NCBI RefSeq assembly: GCF_900141765.1
Contig: NZ_FSRK01000001.1
Location: forward strand, 744,001-808,000
Direction of reading: 5' to 3'
Length of the DNA: 64,000 nucleotides
DNA from: Epilithonimonas zeae
Lineage (GTDB): Bacteria > Bacteroidota > Bacteroidia > Flavobacteriales > Weeksellaceae
Within the stretch, counting starts at the first letter, position 1. Each line of letters opens with the position of its first letter. This document shows, piece after piece, positions 1 through 8,651 of the stretch. The notes beneath the pieces are model-generated. The model did not search any database. It was not told where the DNA came from and saw only the letters and a program-made list of their open reading frames with translations. The position numbers and the translations under genes are program-made.

Positions 1-366
1 ACGGTAGTTTCTTTGGAGGCGATTTATCTGGCGATTTTCATCCAGATGTCTGTCAATAAAAGTACAGAGCATATCGAGGATTTGAAGGAAGATGTTAATG
101 AAATTCAGGAAGATATCGACGAGATTCAGGAAGATATTGAGGAAATTCAGGAAGATGTAGAGGAAATCCAAGAGGATATTGATGAAATCCAAGAAGATGT
201 GGAGGAAATCAATGAAGATGATGACGACGAAGACCACAGCGAACGTGCCAGAACAGTAATGTTGAAAAGCAAAGTCACCAATAATAAAAATGACATCAAA
301 AACCTGAAAGATAAAATCAAAGAACTCGAAAGTTTAATTGAAAAAATTAAAAAAGAAGAGGATTAA
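1..366 (+). CDS. Coiled-coil tail of a membrane protein, 5' end outside the window
   Basis: The frame is open from base 1, so the real start lies to the left; internal TTG (13) and ATG (46) codons are available but cut into a hydrophobic segment (VVSLEAIYLAIFIQM). After it come six seven-residue repeats of the form ED[VI]xEI[QN], then an acidic DDDDED patch and a charged helical tail ending KKEED. Heptad spacing points to a long cytoplasmic coiled coil after a last membrane helix. The hydrophobic stretch resembles the end of DUF1003-type small membrane proteins, but this is recall, not a search. Function unknown. Confidence 0.6.
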   Translation, partial: TVVSLEAIYLAIFIQMSVNKSTEHIEDLKEDVNEIQEDIDEIQEDIEEIQEDVEEIQEDIDEIQEDVEEINEDDDDEDHSERARTVMLKSKVTNNKNDIKNLKDKIKELESLIEKIKKEED

Positions 367-412
367 TTAATATTTGCAATTGTCAGTCTGAAGCTCTCGA
401 AGACCATAAAAA

Positions 413-1525
413 CTAAATCTCCAATTTCAGAATCTTCTCCATCTGTTTTTGATTCACAGCTTCCGGAATCATTCTGAAAATAAAATTTCTGATTCCTGTA
501 AAATTCTCCCACTGTGCTACTTTTCCAAGCGTCCAACTTGTGTTCACAATATGATGAACCTTTTCTTTTCTGATTTTTTCAAACTGAGAAAAAACCTTAT
601 TCCAATCTTTTTCAGTTTCCAATAATTTCCCAATCACATAAGCATCTTCCACCGCTTGGCAACCGCCTTGTCCCATATTTGGCGTTGTGGCGTGTGCTGC
701 GTCACCAATCAAACAAAGGTTTTCAGCAGTCCATTTTTCCATTGGTTTTAGGTCGATGATGTCATTCAGAATGATATTTTCCTTTGGAGTTTTAGAAATC
801 ATTTGCATAACATCAGGATGGAATTCCTTGAAGGTTTCCACTAAATCAATATCTTTAGAATAGAATTTCTCATTCACCAACGCGTACCAATACAAAGTAT
901 TTTCCTTGATTTTCACAAAACCGAAACGTTTTCCTTTTCCCCACATTTCATAGGCGTTGTGGCTGTATTTTTCTGGGATTTCGGTAGTCAGGATTCCGCG
1001 CCAGCATTTTTGTTTGGCTTCTCGAATCTCGCCAGATCTAAGAATTTGATTTCGAACCAAAGATTTTACGCCGTCAGCTCCGAAGATGATTTCACTTTCG
1101 ATTTCAGTTTTGTCTTCAAACGTCAAATGGTAATTTTCTTTCTTCTCAATTTTCAGAAGGCGCTTATTAAGAATAATATTTTCTAAAATATTTTCACTCA
1201 AGACTTTTTGAAGTTCCGCTCTGTGAATGGCGATGTTGCAAACCTTATATTTAGTTTCAAGCTTTAAAACGTCGGTTTTTGAAACGGTTTTAAGATTTTC
1301 ATCAGTAATAATTAAAGCGTGCATTTTGGTTCCTGCATTCTCGATTTTCTCTTTCAAACCAAGTTTGTCGAAGATTTGCATTGCATTTCCTGCCATTGCA
1401 ATTCCAGCTCCCAAAGGTTTTATTTCTGGTGCACTTTCATAGATTTTGAAATCGATGTTTTGTTGCTTCAGAAAATTACCTAAAGTCAAACCACCAATTC
1501 CGCCACCGATGATTGAGATGTTCAT
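413..1525 (-). CDS. FAD-dependent aromatic-ring-type monooxygenase
   Basis: A 370-aa flavoprotein of the PHBH/UbiH fold. Residues 1-35 hold the Rossmann motif GGGIGGLTLG with an acidic residue closing the second strand; near residue 150 is the DG motif (FGADGVKSLVR); near 270-295 is the FAD-ribityl GD motif followed by HATTPNMGQGGCQAVEDA. The last motif is typical of single-component NAD(P)H hydroxylases such as HpxO urate hydroxylase, TetX-like enzymes and salicylate hydroxylases. Substrate cannot be told. The start ATG overlaps by one base the stop of the broken frame upstream (TAATG), suggesting translational coupling in the ancestral two-gene unit. Confidence 0.85.
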   Translation of the reverse strand: MNISIIGGGIGGLTLGNFLKQQNIDFKIYESAPEIKPLGAGIAMAGNAMQIFDKLGLKEKIENAGTKMHALIITDENLKTVSKTDVLKLETKYKVCNIAIHRAELQKVLSENILENIILNKRLLKIEKKENYHLTFEDKTEIESEIIFGADGVKSLVRNQILRSGEIREAKQKCWRGILTTEIPEKYSHNAYEMWGKGKRFGFVKIKENTLYWYALVNEKFYSKDIDLVETFKEFHPDVMQMISKTPKENIILNDIIDLKPMEKWTAENLCLIGDAAHATTPNMGQGGCQAVEDAYVIGKLLETEKDWNKVFSQFEKIRKEKVHHIVNTSWTLGKVAQWENFTGIRNFIFRMIPEAVNQKQMEKILKLEI

Positions 1526-1971
1526 TAATTTGATAAAATTGAATTTATATCGAGATTTTTATTTTTAAAGTTTATGGAAATTTTAAAATTCCCTTCAATT
1601 GGACTGTGAAATTTTCCTTCAATTTTTAGAAAATCACTATCCTTTAATTTAGTAGCATAAATGAATTTTTGAAAAACACTAGGGAAGCTTTCTGAACCTT
1701 TTGATATATGTAAAATAGGCTTATTAAAGGTTAATATGAAAATTTAATCATCTAAAAAAAGTATGTCTGATTTTCTATAAACAAGCTTTGAACTAATCTT
1801 AGAATAAGTTTCAATATTCGTTTCAGCCTTTTCTATCAAAATATATTTTCTGTTTTTAATATAATCAAAAAATATTTTTCGCTTCTGCTTAAAATAAAAA
1901 TAAATAATAAGATTAGCCAAAAGACAGAATATAAGTATTCCCCCAATTCCAAAGTATAATTCTGTTTTCAT
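1525..1971 (-). pseudogene. Small membrane protein gene interrupted by one in-frame TAA
   Basis: From ATG 1971 the frame encodes an N-terminal membrane helix (GGILIFCLLANLIIYFYF) and a charged region, then meets TAA at 1744-1746. The same frame stays open for 72 more codons to a TAA at 1525-1527 that overlaps the next gene's ATG. The second part has no ATG, so it is not an independent gene; the pair reads as one ancestral protein of about 148 aa with a nonsense change, or a sequencing error. The -7 box TATTTTTG (1978-1985) overlaps the U-tract of the rpoD terminator and ends 6 nt before the ATG. The first 75 codons could still make a short membrane peptide. Confidence 0.65.
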
Positions 1972-1984
1972 AGTATTCAAAAAT

Positions 1985-2015
1985 ACAAAAAAAGCAAGAC
2001 CAAAAAGTCTTGCTT
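1985..2015 (-). terminator. rpoD terminator
   Basis: A 9-bp stem (AAGCAAGAC/GTCTTGCTT, loop CAAAAA) followed on the minus strand by a run of seven T, 26 nt after the rpoD stop. Confidence 0.9.
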
Positions 2016-2040
2016 CAATTTCATTCCAAGAATGAAAATT

Positions 2041-2907
2041 TTATTTACCAAGGTAAGATTTCAAAATCTTACTTCTAGTATTGTGTTTCAATCTTTTGAT
2101 TGCTTTTTCTTTGATTTGACGGACTCTTTCTCTCGTAAGGTCAAAAGTTTCTCCAATTTCTTCAAGAGTCATTGGGTGTTTTCCGTTCAATCCGAAATAC
2201 AATCTTACAAGGTCAGCTTCTCTCGGCGTCAAAGTCTGAAGCGCTCTTTCAATCTCGATTTGTAGAGATTCCAACATCAGATCTTTATCTGGACTAGGCG
2301 ATTCTCCCGAACGCAAAACGTCATAAAGGTTAGAATCTTCACCTTCCACAAGCGGCGCATCCATCGATAGGTGACGACCACTGTTTTTCATAGATTCCTT
2401 GATGTCTTCCTCGCTCATATCCAGAACTTCCGCCAACTCTTCCGGAGAAGGTGGTCTTTCGTTCTCTTGCTCCAAGTGAGCATAAGCTTTGTTGATCTTG
2501 TTGATAGAACCGATCTTATTCAATGGCAATCTCACAATTCTCGACTGCTCAGCCAAAGCCTGCAAAATCGACTGACGAATCCACCAAACAGCGTAGGAAA
2601 TGAATTTGAAACCTCTCGTTTCATCATACCTTTTCGCCGCTTTCATCAGACCAAGATTTCCTTCGTTAATCAAATCCGGAAGAGAAAGTCCTTGATTCTG
2701 ATACTGTTTAGAAACCGAGACCACGAAACGTAAGTTAGCTTTGATTAGTTTTTCCAATGCAGCTCTGTCTCCGGCACGGATTCTCTGAGCCAAATCTACC
2801 TCTTCATCAGCGGTAATCAATTCAACTTTTCCAATCTCTTGCAGATACTTGTCTAGTGATGCGGTTTCCCTGTTGGTAACCTGTTTTGTAATTTTTAATT
2901 GTCTCAT
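2041..2907 (-). CDS. rpoD: Primary sigma factor RpoD/SigA (short Bacteroidota type)
   Basis: A 288-aa sigma-70 factor that directs RNA polymerase to housekeeping promoters. Region 1.2 starts near residue 15 ([17 protein letters not shown]), region 2 carries [18 protein letters not shown] and the -10-recognition stretch [20 protein letters not shown], region 3 follows SRIVRLPLN, and region 4.2 ends with [24 protein letters not shown]. There is no region 1.1, so the protein is about half the length of the E. coli one; this is normal for the phylum and fits the unusual TAnnTTTG promoters seen through this window. It is transcribed alone and closed by a strong terminator. Confidence 0.97.
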   Translation of the reverse strand: MRQLKITKQVTNRETASLDKYLQEIGKVELITADEEVDLAQRIRAGDRAALEKLIKANLRFVVSVSKQYQNQGLSLPDLINEGNLGLMKAAKRYDETRGFKFISYAVWWIRQSILQALAEQSRIVRLPLNKIGSINKINKAYAHLEQENERPPSPEELAEVLDMSEEDIKESMKNSGRHLSMDAPLVEGEDSNLYDVLRSGESPSPDKDLMLESLQIEIERALQTLTPREADLVRLYFGLNGKHPMTLEEIGETFDLTRERVRQIKEKAIKRLKHNTRSKILKSYLGK

Positions 2908-3030
2908 TATAAAAACCTCATTCTGTTAGGTTGCATTATATTATACGATGAGAACATCAAAAAGGTTACAAATATTTTAATTTCATCAGATTAATGTTCA
3001 TTTTTAACGTAATTTAAAATTAATTAGTAA

Positions 3031-3126
3031 AATTTGGGCAGCTATTTCCGCCTTCCACTCCCGCTATTTTTTGCCTTTGCTTTTCCAGTCACAAAAAAAT
3101 GAGATCCGTTCAAGTCGGGCTGCAGA
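3031..3126 (+). repeat. Dispersed structured repeat, copy 1
   Basis: Lies in the 400-bp space between divergent rpoD and gldD. Shared with the other three copies: TTTGGGCAGCT, CCGCCTTCCACTCCCGCT, an inner T-rich/A-rich arm pair (TTTTTTG/CAAAAAAA) and GATCCGTTCAAGTCGGGCTGCA. The ends GCAGC and GCTGC are complementary and close the element. A 63-codon reverse ORF (3064-3255) that crosses it is not a gene. The rest of the rpoD-gldD gap shows nothing else except the gldD promoter. Confidence 0.8.
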
Positions 3127-3295
3127 TTCGGTGTAAAAATAAAAGATAGTACAAAAAACGTTTAGAATAATCTGCCTAATTTGCCAAATCTGCGAGTTCC
3201 AATTATTAATTGAATAAAAATCCTCTTTTCTCTGTAAATCAATTATTCTTAACAAAAATTAGGTTTTCAAAATTCTCTGTATCAATTCTAATTGT

Positions 3296-3303
3296 TATTT
3301 TTG
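3296..3303 (+). promoter_or_regulatory. -7 box of gldD
   Basis: TATTTTTG matches TAnnTTTG and ends 4 nt before the gldD ATG, so the predicted start of transcription is at or next to the start codon. No clear -33 TTTG. Confidence 0.6.
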
Positions 3304-3307
3304 CCGA

Positions 3308-3868
3308 ATGTTTAAAAATCTGATCAGAATTTTTGTTGGTCTATCGTTATTCTCCTGTGGCAAAGAACCTGTTCCAAAGCCCAAAGGAGACTTGCGTCTG
3401 GAATACCCCAATCCAAAATATCTGAGTTTTTCTTCGCCCTGCAATTATTCCTTTGATTACTCGGATTTCGCAAATATTAAAGATGCAAAACAGCCTTGCT
3501 GGTACAATCTGTCTTATCCGAAGATGAAGGCTAATGTTTTCATTACTTATTTTCCTATTAAGAATGATTTTCAGTTACACGTGAGAGAAGTAGAAAAAAT
3601 GGTTTATGAACATACGATCAAAGCAAGTTCTATCGATACCAAGACCTTCGCTTATCCTGAAAAAAAAGTGTACGGGAATTTCTATGAATTGAAAGGACAA
3701 ACAGCTTCAAACATTCAGTTTTTTGTGACGGATAGTACGAGACATTTTGTAACAGGGAATTTATATTTCAATTCCCGCCCAAAACCAGATTCATTAGCGC
3801 CAGCTGTAGACTATATCAAAAAAGATCTTCTGCATATCATAGATTCTTTTGAATGGAAAAATAAATAA
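3308..3868 (+). CDS. gldD: Gliding motility lipoprotein GldD
   Basis: A 186-aa lipoprotein: N-terminal hydrophobic signal ending in a lipobox (SLFSC, Cys 17), then KPKGDLRLEYPNPKYLSF, the conserved N-terminal pattern of GldD, and PCNYSFDYS and QPCWYNLSYPKMKA further on. In Flavobacterium, GldD is needed for gliding and is one of the Gld proteins tied to the type IX secretion apparatus; here it should be anchored at the periplasmic face of the envelope. It heads a same-strand cluster with a PfkB kinase and two periplasmic PPIases. Presence does not prove gliding, because many non-gliding Chryseobacterium-like bacteria keep it. Confidence 0.9.
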   Translation: MFKNLIRIFVGLSLFSCGKEPVPKPKGDLRLEYPNPKYLSFSSPCNYSFDYSDFANIKDAKQPCWYNLSYPKMKANVFITYFPIKNDFQLHVREVEKMVYEHTIKASSIDTKTFAYPEKKVYGNFYELKGQTASNIQFFVTDSTRHFVTGNLYFNSRPKPDSLAPAVDYIKKDLLHIIDSFEWKNK

Positions 3869-3951
3869 GAAACAAGATAAAAGAATCAAGATTCTTAATT
3901 AAATTATAAATTAAAATATCCGATTTGATCTCGGAAAAAAAACAAATAAAT

Positions 3952-4872
3952 ATGAAATTACTAGCAGTAGGAACTGTAGCATTTGATGCCATCGAAACAC
4001 CTTTTGGAAAAACAGATAAAATTCTTGGTGGAGCAGCCACTTATATTGGATTGGCAGCTTCTGCTTTGAATACAGACGTGAGCTTGGTTTCCGTAATTGG
4101 CGGAGATTTCCCACAAGAATATCTTGATATGATGACTTCTAAAAATATCAATGTTGATGGAGTAGAAATGGTAAAAGATGGTAAAACTTTTTTCTGGAGT
4201 GGGAAATATCATAACGACCTTAATTCCAGAGATACTTTGGTTACAGAACTTAATGTTTTAGCTGATTTTGATCCAAAAGTTCCTGAACATTCTGCAGATG
4301 CCGAAGTTCTATTGTTGGGAAATCTTGATCCCGTAGTTCAACTTTCGGTTTTAGAAAGAATGAAAACAAAACCACAACTAGTAATCCTTGATACAATGAA
4401 TTTCTGGATGGATATCGCTTGGGATAATCTAATGAAAGTCATTGCTAAAACGGATGTTATTACAATTAATGACGAAGAAGCAAGACAACTTTCAGGAGAA
4501 TATTCTTTGGTGAAAGCAGCTAAGAAAATCCACGAATTAGGACCAAAATATGTCATCATCAAAAAAGGAGAACACGGTGCTTTGCTTTTCCACGATGGGA
4601 AAGTTTTTGCAATTCCTGCTTTGCCTTTGGAAGAAGTTTTTGATCCAACAGGGGCTGGAGATACTTTTGCAGGAGGATTTGCGGCTTATCTTACGAAGAA
4701 AGGTGATTTCAGTTTTGAAACTATGAAAACCGCAATTCTTGTAGGAAGTGCAATGGCTTCATTCACTGTAGAAAAATTCGGGACAGAAAGAATAGAAACT
4801 GTTACAAAAGAAGAATTGTCTGAGAGAATCAATCAGTTCAAAGAATTGACCTCTTTCGAATCTGCAATTTAA
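3952..4872 (+). CDS. PfkB-family carbohydrate/nucleoside kinase
   Basis: Chosen start is ATG 3952 (MKLLAVGTVAFDAIETPFG); an upstream in-frame TTG at 3925 would add nine unlikely residues. The 306-aa product has the ribokinase fold: the early GGAATYIGLAASAL glycine-rich substrate site, TINDEEARQLSG in the middle, and the second PfkB signature DPTGAGDTFAGGFAAYL, which holds the catalytic Asp and the anion hole. The family phosphorylates sugars or nucleosides; VGTVAFDAIETPFG is common in adenosine-kinase-like members of Bacteroidota, but the substrate is not decided. It follows gldD by 83 bp and is probably co-transcribed. Confidence 0.85.
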   Translation: MKLLAVGTVAFDAIETPFGKTDKILGGAATYIGLAASALNTDVSLVSVIGGDFPQEYLDMMTSKNINVDGVEMVKDGKTFFWSGKYHNDLNSRDTLVTELNVLADFDPKVPEHSADAEVLLLGNLDPVVQLSVLERMKTKPQLVILDTMNFWMDIAWDNLMKVIAKTDVITINDEEARQLSGEYSLVKAAKKIHELGPKYVIIKKGEHGALLFHDGKVFAIPALPLEEVFDPTGAGDTFAGGFAAYLTKKGDFSFETMKTAILVGSAMASFTVEKFGTERIETVTKEELSERINQFKELTSFESAI

Positions 4873-4889
4873 AATTTAACCTTATCAGA

Positions 4890-4919
4890 ATTTAGCACTC
4901 AAAAAGAGTGTCGTAAATT
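4890..4919 (+). other. Hairpin without U-tract before the first PPIase gene
   Basis: AATTTA and TAAATT flank a CACTC/GAGTG stem with an AAAAA loop. No U-run follows, so it is not a terminator; it could be a processing or mRNA-stability element between the kinase and PPIase genes. Confidence 0.35.
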
Positions 4920-4931
4920 AACATATATAAA

Positions 4932-6767
4932 ATGAAGAAGATTTTTTTTCCAGTTGTTTTAGCATTTGTCTCGCAAACTGCTTTTTCACAATATCTGATT
5001 GTTGGCAAAGACAGCATTTCTGTAAAAGATTATATCAAAGAAAATAAATACGGACTGGAAACCAACGGTCCGGATAAATCTGTAAATTCTACTGTAGAAT
5101 TTTTGCTATTGCAACAATTAGCAAAGGAAAAAAAAGCGGATACGCTTAATTTTTTCGTGAATTCTGTTAATCAAAAATTATCTGAATTAAGAGAGCAAAA
5201 ATTTTATCCAAAACCAATTATAGATCCATTGGTTCAGGACTTTGTTAATTCGAACAAGACTGAAACTCAGGTTTTACTCTTCATCAAAGAAAAAAAATCA
5301 GATGATAAAACCGACTACAAAGCACTTTACAATGATGTGAAAGCCGGTAAAATGACAATGGAAGATTTTTTGGCAAAAAATGCTAAACCAGAAGCAGCAA
5401 AACCATTTTATGTAAAACCAGGAATGCTGGATTATGAACTTTATCAGCAGATAAAAAATGCTTCAGCTAATTCTTATACCACATTTATTGACAAACCAAA
5501 TGTTGTCGCTTTTGCAAAAGTAGTGAACACAAGGCCTAGCCTTGGTTATATGATTTTTGGCGTTTTGTCTCTTCCAAAGGATGCTAATTATGAAACGACT
5601 AAAGCTAAAATTTATAAAGAACTGGCTTCTGGAAAGAAATTCCAAGCGGTTGTAAAAGACTTTGGAGCTACTGAAGAAGAGAAAAATTCTGGAGGTGCCG
5701 TGATGGGATCACCAATTTTACCGGACGAAGTTTACAATGCACTGAAAGGTCAGAAAAAAGATTTTTACACACCAGAACCAATTTTATTTGGTGACAAATA
5801 TTTTATCTTCAATATTTATAATATCGAGCCTTATCAATTGACAGATGATAACAGAAGATTTTTCCAAAAAGAAATGTTATCTACAAGTTATGGTGAAGAG
5901 GCGACTTCTAAATTGGTAAACTGGCTAAAAACTCAGGATAAATTTACAGAAACTAAAGATTTTGCAGAGATCAAAAAGTCTTATCAGGCTTACCTTAATC
6001 CTAAAAACCCTAAAGCTGTTCTTTTCACTTATGGGAAAAATGCAGTGACTTACGAAGATCTTAAAAAAGCAATAGATTCTCAGTATAAAAGTTTGGAATT
6101 GATTCCAACTGCTCAGTGGGCAGAGCTTGTAGATTACCAGGCGGAGCAATACATTATTGGTGTCTATGCTAAGAATTTTGAAAATCTTCCTGAGGTAAAA
6201 CCAGAATTGACAGAACTTAAGAAAAATCTATTCTCTGAATATATCTTCTCAGAATATCTGAAAGACCAGGTGAAAAATAATCCTCAGCTTTTTACTGAAT
6301 ATTATAATGCCAACAAGTCCAAATTTGTTTGGGAAAAAAGAGCAGAATCCAGAGCGGCCGTTATTTCTGATCCAAAACTGGTAAAAGAAATTGAAAAAGA
6401 AGTAAAAGATCCTAAAAAGTGGACTGTGCTGAAGGAAAAATACAAGAATCAGGTGAACGATAAAAACCAGGTTTTGGTTCATTTTGAGGAAGGTAAGATT
6501 CAGGAAAGTGCGGATATTTTCAAAAAACATAATGTACCATTTAAAAAAGGAACATTCGCGACTAAGATATCAGACAGAGATGTGATTGTTGCCATTGATG
6601 AATTATTGCCGGAACAGCAGATGACGTTGGAAGAATCTAAGGAAGATATGACAGATGCTGTAACAGAAAAAGTATTGCAGACAACAATAGCCAATCAAAG
6701 AGCAAAAACTAAAGTTGAGATTGAGCCTGCTTTTATGGCAGAACTGAAGAAAAATTTTAAGAAATAA
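4932..6767 (+). CDS. Periplasmic parvulin-type peptidyl-prolyl isomerase, long form
   Basis: A 611-aa exported protein (signal MKKIFFPVVLAFVSQTAFSQ). A parvulin-like domain lies near residues 205-300 (YMIFGVLSL, EEEKNSGGAVMGSPILPDEVYNAL, PILFGDKYFIFNI), the pattern of PpiC/SurA rotamase domains. The rest is helical chaperone-like sequence rich in Lys and Glu. Such proteins assist folding of outer-membrane and secreted proteins. The next gene is a second, SurA-like PPIase, so the pair probably forms a periplasmic folding unit, plausibly serving T9SS and outer-membrane cargo. Confidence 0.85.
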   Translation: MKKIFFPVVLAFVSQTAFSQYLIVGKDSISVKDYIKENKYGLETNGPDKSVNSTVEFLLLQQLAKEKKADTLNFFVNSVNQKLSELREQKFYPKPIIDPLVQDFVNSNKTETQVLLFIKEKKSDDKTDYKALYNDVKAGKMTMEDFLAKNAKPEAAKPFYVKPGMLDYELYQQIKNASANSYTTFIDKPNVVAFAKVVNTRPSLGYMIFGVLSLPKDANYETTKAKIYKELASGKKFQAVVKDFGATEEEKNSGGAVMGSPILPDEVYNALKGQKKDFYTPEPILFGDKYFIFNIYNIEPYQLTDDNRRFFQKEMLSTSYGEEATSKLVNWLKTQDKFTETKDFAEIKKSYQAYLNPKNPKAVLFTYGKNAVTYEDLKKAIDSQYKSLELIPTAQWAELVDYQAEQYIIGVYAKNFENLPEVKPELTELKKNLFSEYIFSEYLKDQVKNNPQLFTEYYNANKSKFVWEKRAESRAAVISDPKLVKEIEKEVKDPKKWTVLKEKYKNQVNDKNQVLVHFEEGKIQESADIFKKHNVPFKKGTFATKISDRDVIVAIDELLPEQQMTLEESKEDMTDAVTEKVLQTTIANQRAKTKVEIEPAFMAELKKNFKK

Positions 6768-6833
6768 TTATAACAAAAAATGAAGCAGAATTGATGGATA
6801 ATCCTAATTTTGCAGCTTAATAATCAAAATATA

Positions 6834-8210
6834 ATGTTAAAATACACAAAATGTCTTTTTTTATTGTCTGTTTTTGTTTTTCTTTTTAGTGGAAAATTAT
6901 CAGCACAATTACAAAAAGGTCAGCTGATAGATGGGATCGCAGCCGTAATTGGTAATGAGATTGTTCTAGAATCTGACATAGAGGATCAAGCGAACTATGC
7001 GAAACAGCAGGGCGCCAATGTAGGTGATAAATGTGATTTTATGGAAAGTATCCTGAACAACAAATTGCTGATCTACGAAGCAAAAAAGGATACATTGATA
7101 GAAAACAGAAGTGCAGCTATCAAGGAAATGGCGGGGAACAAGTACAACCAAATTCTTGGTCAGTTTCCAGATGAAAAAACGATGTTGGCAGCTTACAAAT
7201 TCAGAACATCTTACGAGATGAAAACTGCGATTGAAAAAATCGATGCTGATAACTATTACGGTCAAGCTAAATATGGAAGAATTACTGAAAAAGCGGATGT
7301 AACGCCGAATGAAGTGACGGATTTTTATAATCAATTCAAATATCAGCTTCCGAATGTAAAAGATGAAGTGACGCTTTCTAAAATCAGTATCTATCCAAAG
7401 ATTTCTGCAGCGCATAAAAAAGAAATCATTGATAAGCTTAACAAAATAAAGCAGGATATCAAAGGTGGTGAAAGTTTTGAAAATCAAGCAAGAATCTATT
7501 CTGAAGACGAAGGTTCTGCTGCTGTTGGTGGAATCTATAAGAACATCAATATGGGACAAATGGTAAAACCGTTTGAAGCTGCAGCGCTTAACCTTCAGGA
7601 AGGTGATTTGTCAGATCCGGTGGAGTCAGAATTTGGTTATCACTTGATTCAATTGGTGAAAAGAAATGGTAAAAAGTACGACGCAAGACATATTCTTATA
7701 AAAAGTACACCGAATGCTCAGGAAATTACAGCTGCAAAAAAAGAGTTGGATAGTATCAGAACTTTGATTTTGGAGAAGAAAATTACTTTCAAAGATGCAG
7801 CTTACAAATATTCAGATGATAAGAGCAATAAGTTTAGTGCTGGTATTATGACCAACAATCAGGACGGTTCTGATAAACTAGAGAAACTGAATCTTGATCC
7901 AACCATTTCTTATCAGATTGCAGGACTTAAAAAAGGTGATGTTACGGATCCTTTCCAACAAGAGGATTCTCAGAAAAGAAAAATGATAAGCATTGTTCAA
8001 GTGAATGATATTATCGATGCGCATCAACTGGAATTATCCACAGATTATGAAAGAATCAAGGACATGGCGCTGAACAAAAAGAAAAATGAAATCGTAGAAA
8101 AATGGGTGACGAATAAAATCCCATCAATTTTTATCTCGATTGACAACAAATATAAAGATTGTAAGTTCCATACAAACTGGTTAAAAACATCAGTTGTTGA
8201 AGCTAAGTAA
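6834..8210 (+). CDS. SurA-like peptidyl-prolyl isomerase
   Basis: Start ATG 6834 gives a clean signal peptide (MLKYTKCLFLLSVFVFLFSGKLSAQ cut after the last Ala-Gln region); an in-frame TTG at 6810 is upstream. The 458-aa product begins with a SurA_N-like segment (IDGIAAVIGNEIVLESDIE) and has two parvulin domains: about residues 170-270 (VTLSKISIYPK, EDEGSAAVGGIYKNINMGQM, EFGYHLIQLVKR) and about 275-385 (YDARHILIKSTP, YSDDKSNKFSAGIM). This is the layout of SurA, the periplasmic chaperone for outer-membrane beta-barrels. It follows the other PPIase by 66 bp and ends at a strong terminator. Confidence 0.88.
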   Translation: MLKYTKCLFLLSVFVFLFSGKLSAQLQKGQLIDGIAAVIGNEIVLESDIEDQANYAKQQGANVGDKCDFMESILNNKLLIYEAKKDTLIENRSAAIKEMAGNKYNQILGQFPDEKTMLAAYKFRTSYEMKTAIEKIDADNYYGQAKYGRITEKADVTPNEVTDFYNQFKYQLPNVKDEVTLSKISIYPKISAAHKKEIIDKLNKIKQDIKGGESFENQARIYSEDEGSAAVGGIYKNINMGQMVKPFEAAALNLQEGDLSDPVESEFGYHLIQLVKRNGKKYDARHILIKSTPNAQEITAAKKELDSIRTLILEKKITFKDAAYKYSDDKSNKFSAGIMTNNQDGSDKLEKLNLDPTISYQIAGLKKGDVTDPFQQEDSQKRKMISIVQVNDIIDAHQLELSTDYERIKDMALNKKKNEIVEKWVTNKIPSIFISIDNKYKDCKFHTNWLKTSVVEAK

Positions 8211-8230
8211 TCTCAGCTTATTTGAAAATA

Positions 8231-8266
8231 AAAAAGGATGAACATCATTGTTCATCCTTTTTTTGT
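8231..8266 (+). terminator. Terminator after surA-like gene
   Basis: A 9-bp core stem GGATGAACA/TGTTCATCC with TCAT loop is flanked by A- and T-runs, so it can work for both the PPIase operon and the convergent gene at 8280. Confidence 0.9.
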
Positions 8267-8279
8267 TTTATATTTAAAC

Positions 8280-8618
8280 TTATTCTGGTTTTACAATTTC
8301 ATAATCACCAAATTTTCCGTCCCATTTTTCATTATAAGTATTGAATTCTATCGAAGTGATTTCGCCATTACTGACATCAATGACATAACTTAAACCTTCT
8401 TTTAAACCTTTAATTTCGATATTTTCTCCATTGCTGAATAAAGCATTAATATCGTCAAAATCTCCACTGAAATCCGAATAAATAAGATTGACAATCAAAT
8501 TATCTTTATTATGTTTTCTCTCAGCAACTTTTAGATGGGGAATATGAGATTTTAATGATGGATATTTTATTGTTAAGTTATCTATGAGAATCAGCTCTAT
8601 TTCGTTTAGTTCTTCCAT
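8280..8618 (-). CDS. Hypothetical protein, 112 aa
   Basis: An acidic soluble protein without signal or membrane segment; starts MEELNEIELILIDNLTIKYP and has a beta-rich second half (ISYVIDVSNGEI-like, SIEFNTYNEKWDGKFGDYEIV). No family recognised. The start is well supported: a perfect -7 box TAAATTTG lies on the minus strand at 8623-8630, ending exactly 4 nt before the ATG. It shares the preceding bidirectional terminator with the PPIase operon. Confidence 0.7.
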   Translation of the reverse strand: MEELNEIELILIDNLTIKYPSLKSHIPHLKVAERKHNKDNLIVNLIYSDFSGDFDDINALFSNGENIEIKGLKEGLSYVIDVSNGEITSIEFNTYNEKWDGKFGDYEIVKPE

Positions 8619-8622
8619 ATTA

Positions 8623-8630
8623 CAAATTTA
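8623..8630 (-). promoter_or_regulatory. -7 box of the 112-aa gene
   Basis: TAAATTTG on the minus strand, 4 nt before the ATG; same geometry as gldD, ppc, cmk and dnaX. Confidence 0.55.
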
Positions 8631-8651
8631 AATGAATTAAGATTATAATTT

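Noticed and set aside
3064..3255. 63-codon reverse ORF between rpoD and gldD
   Set aside because: It runs through copy 1 of the dispersed repeat; similar sequence in the other copies is not open.
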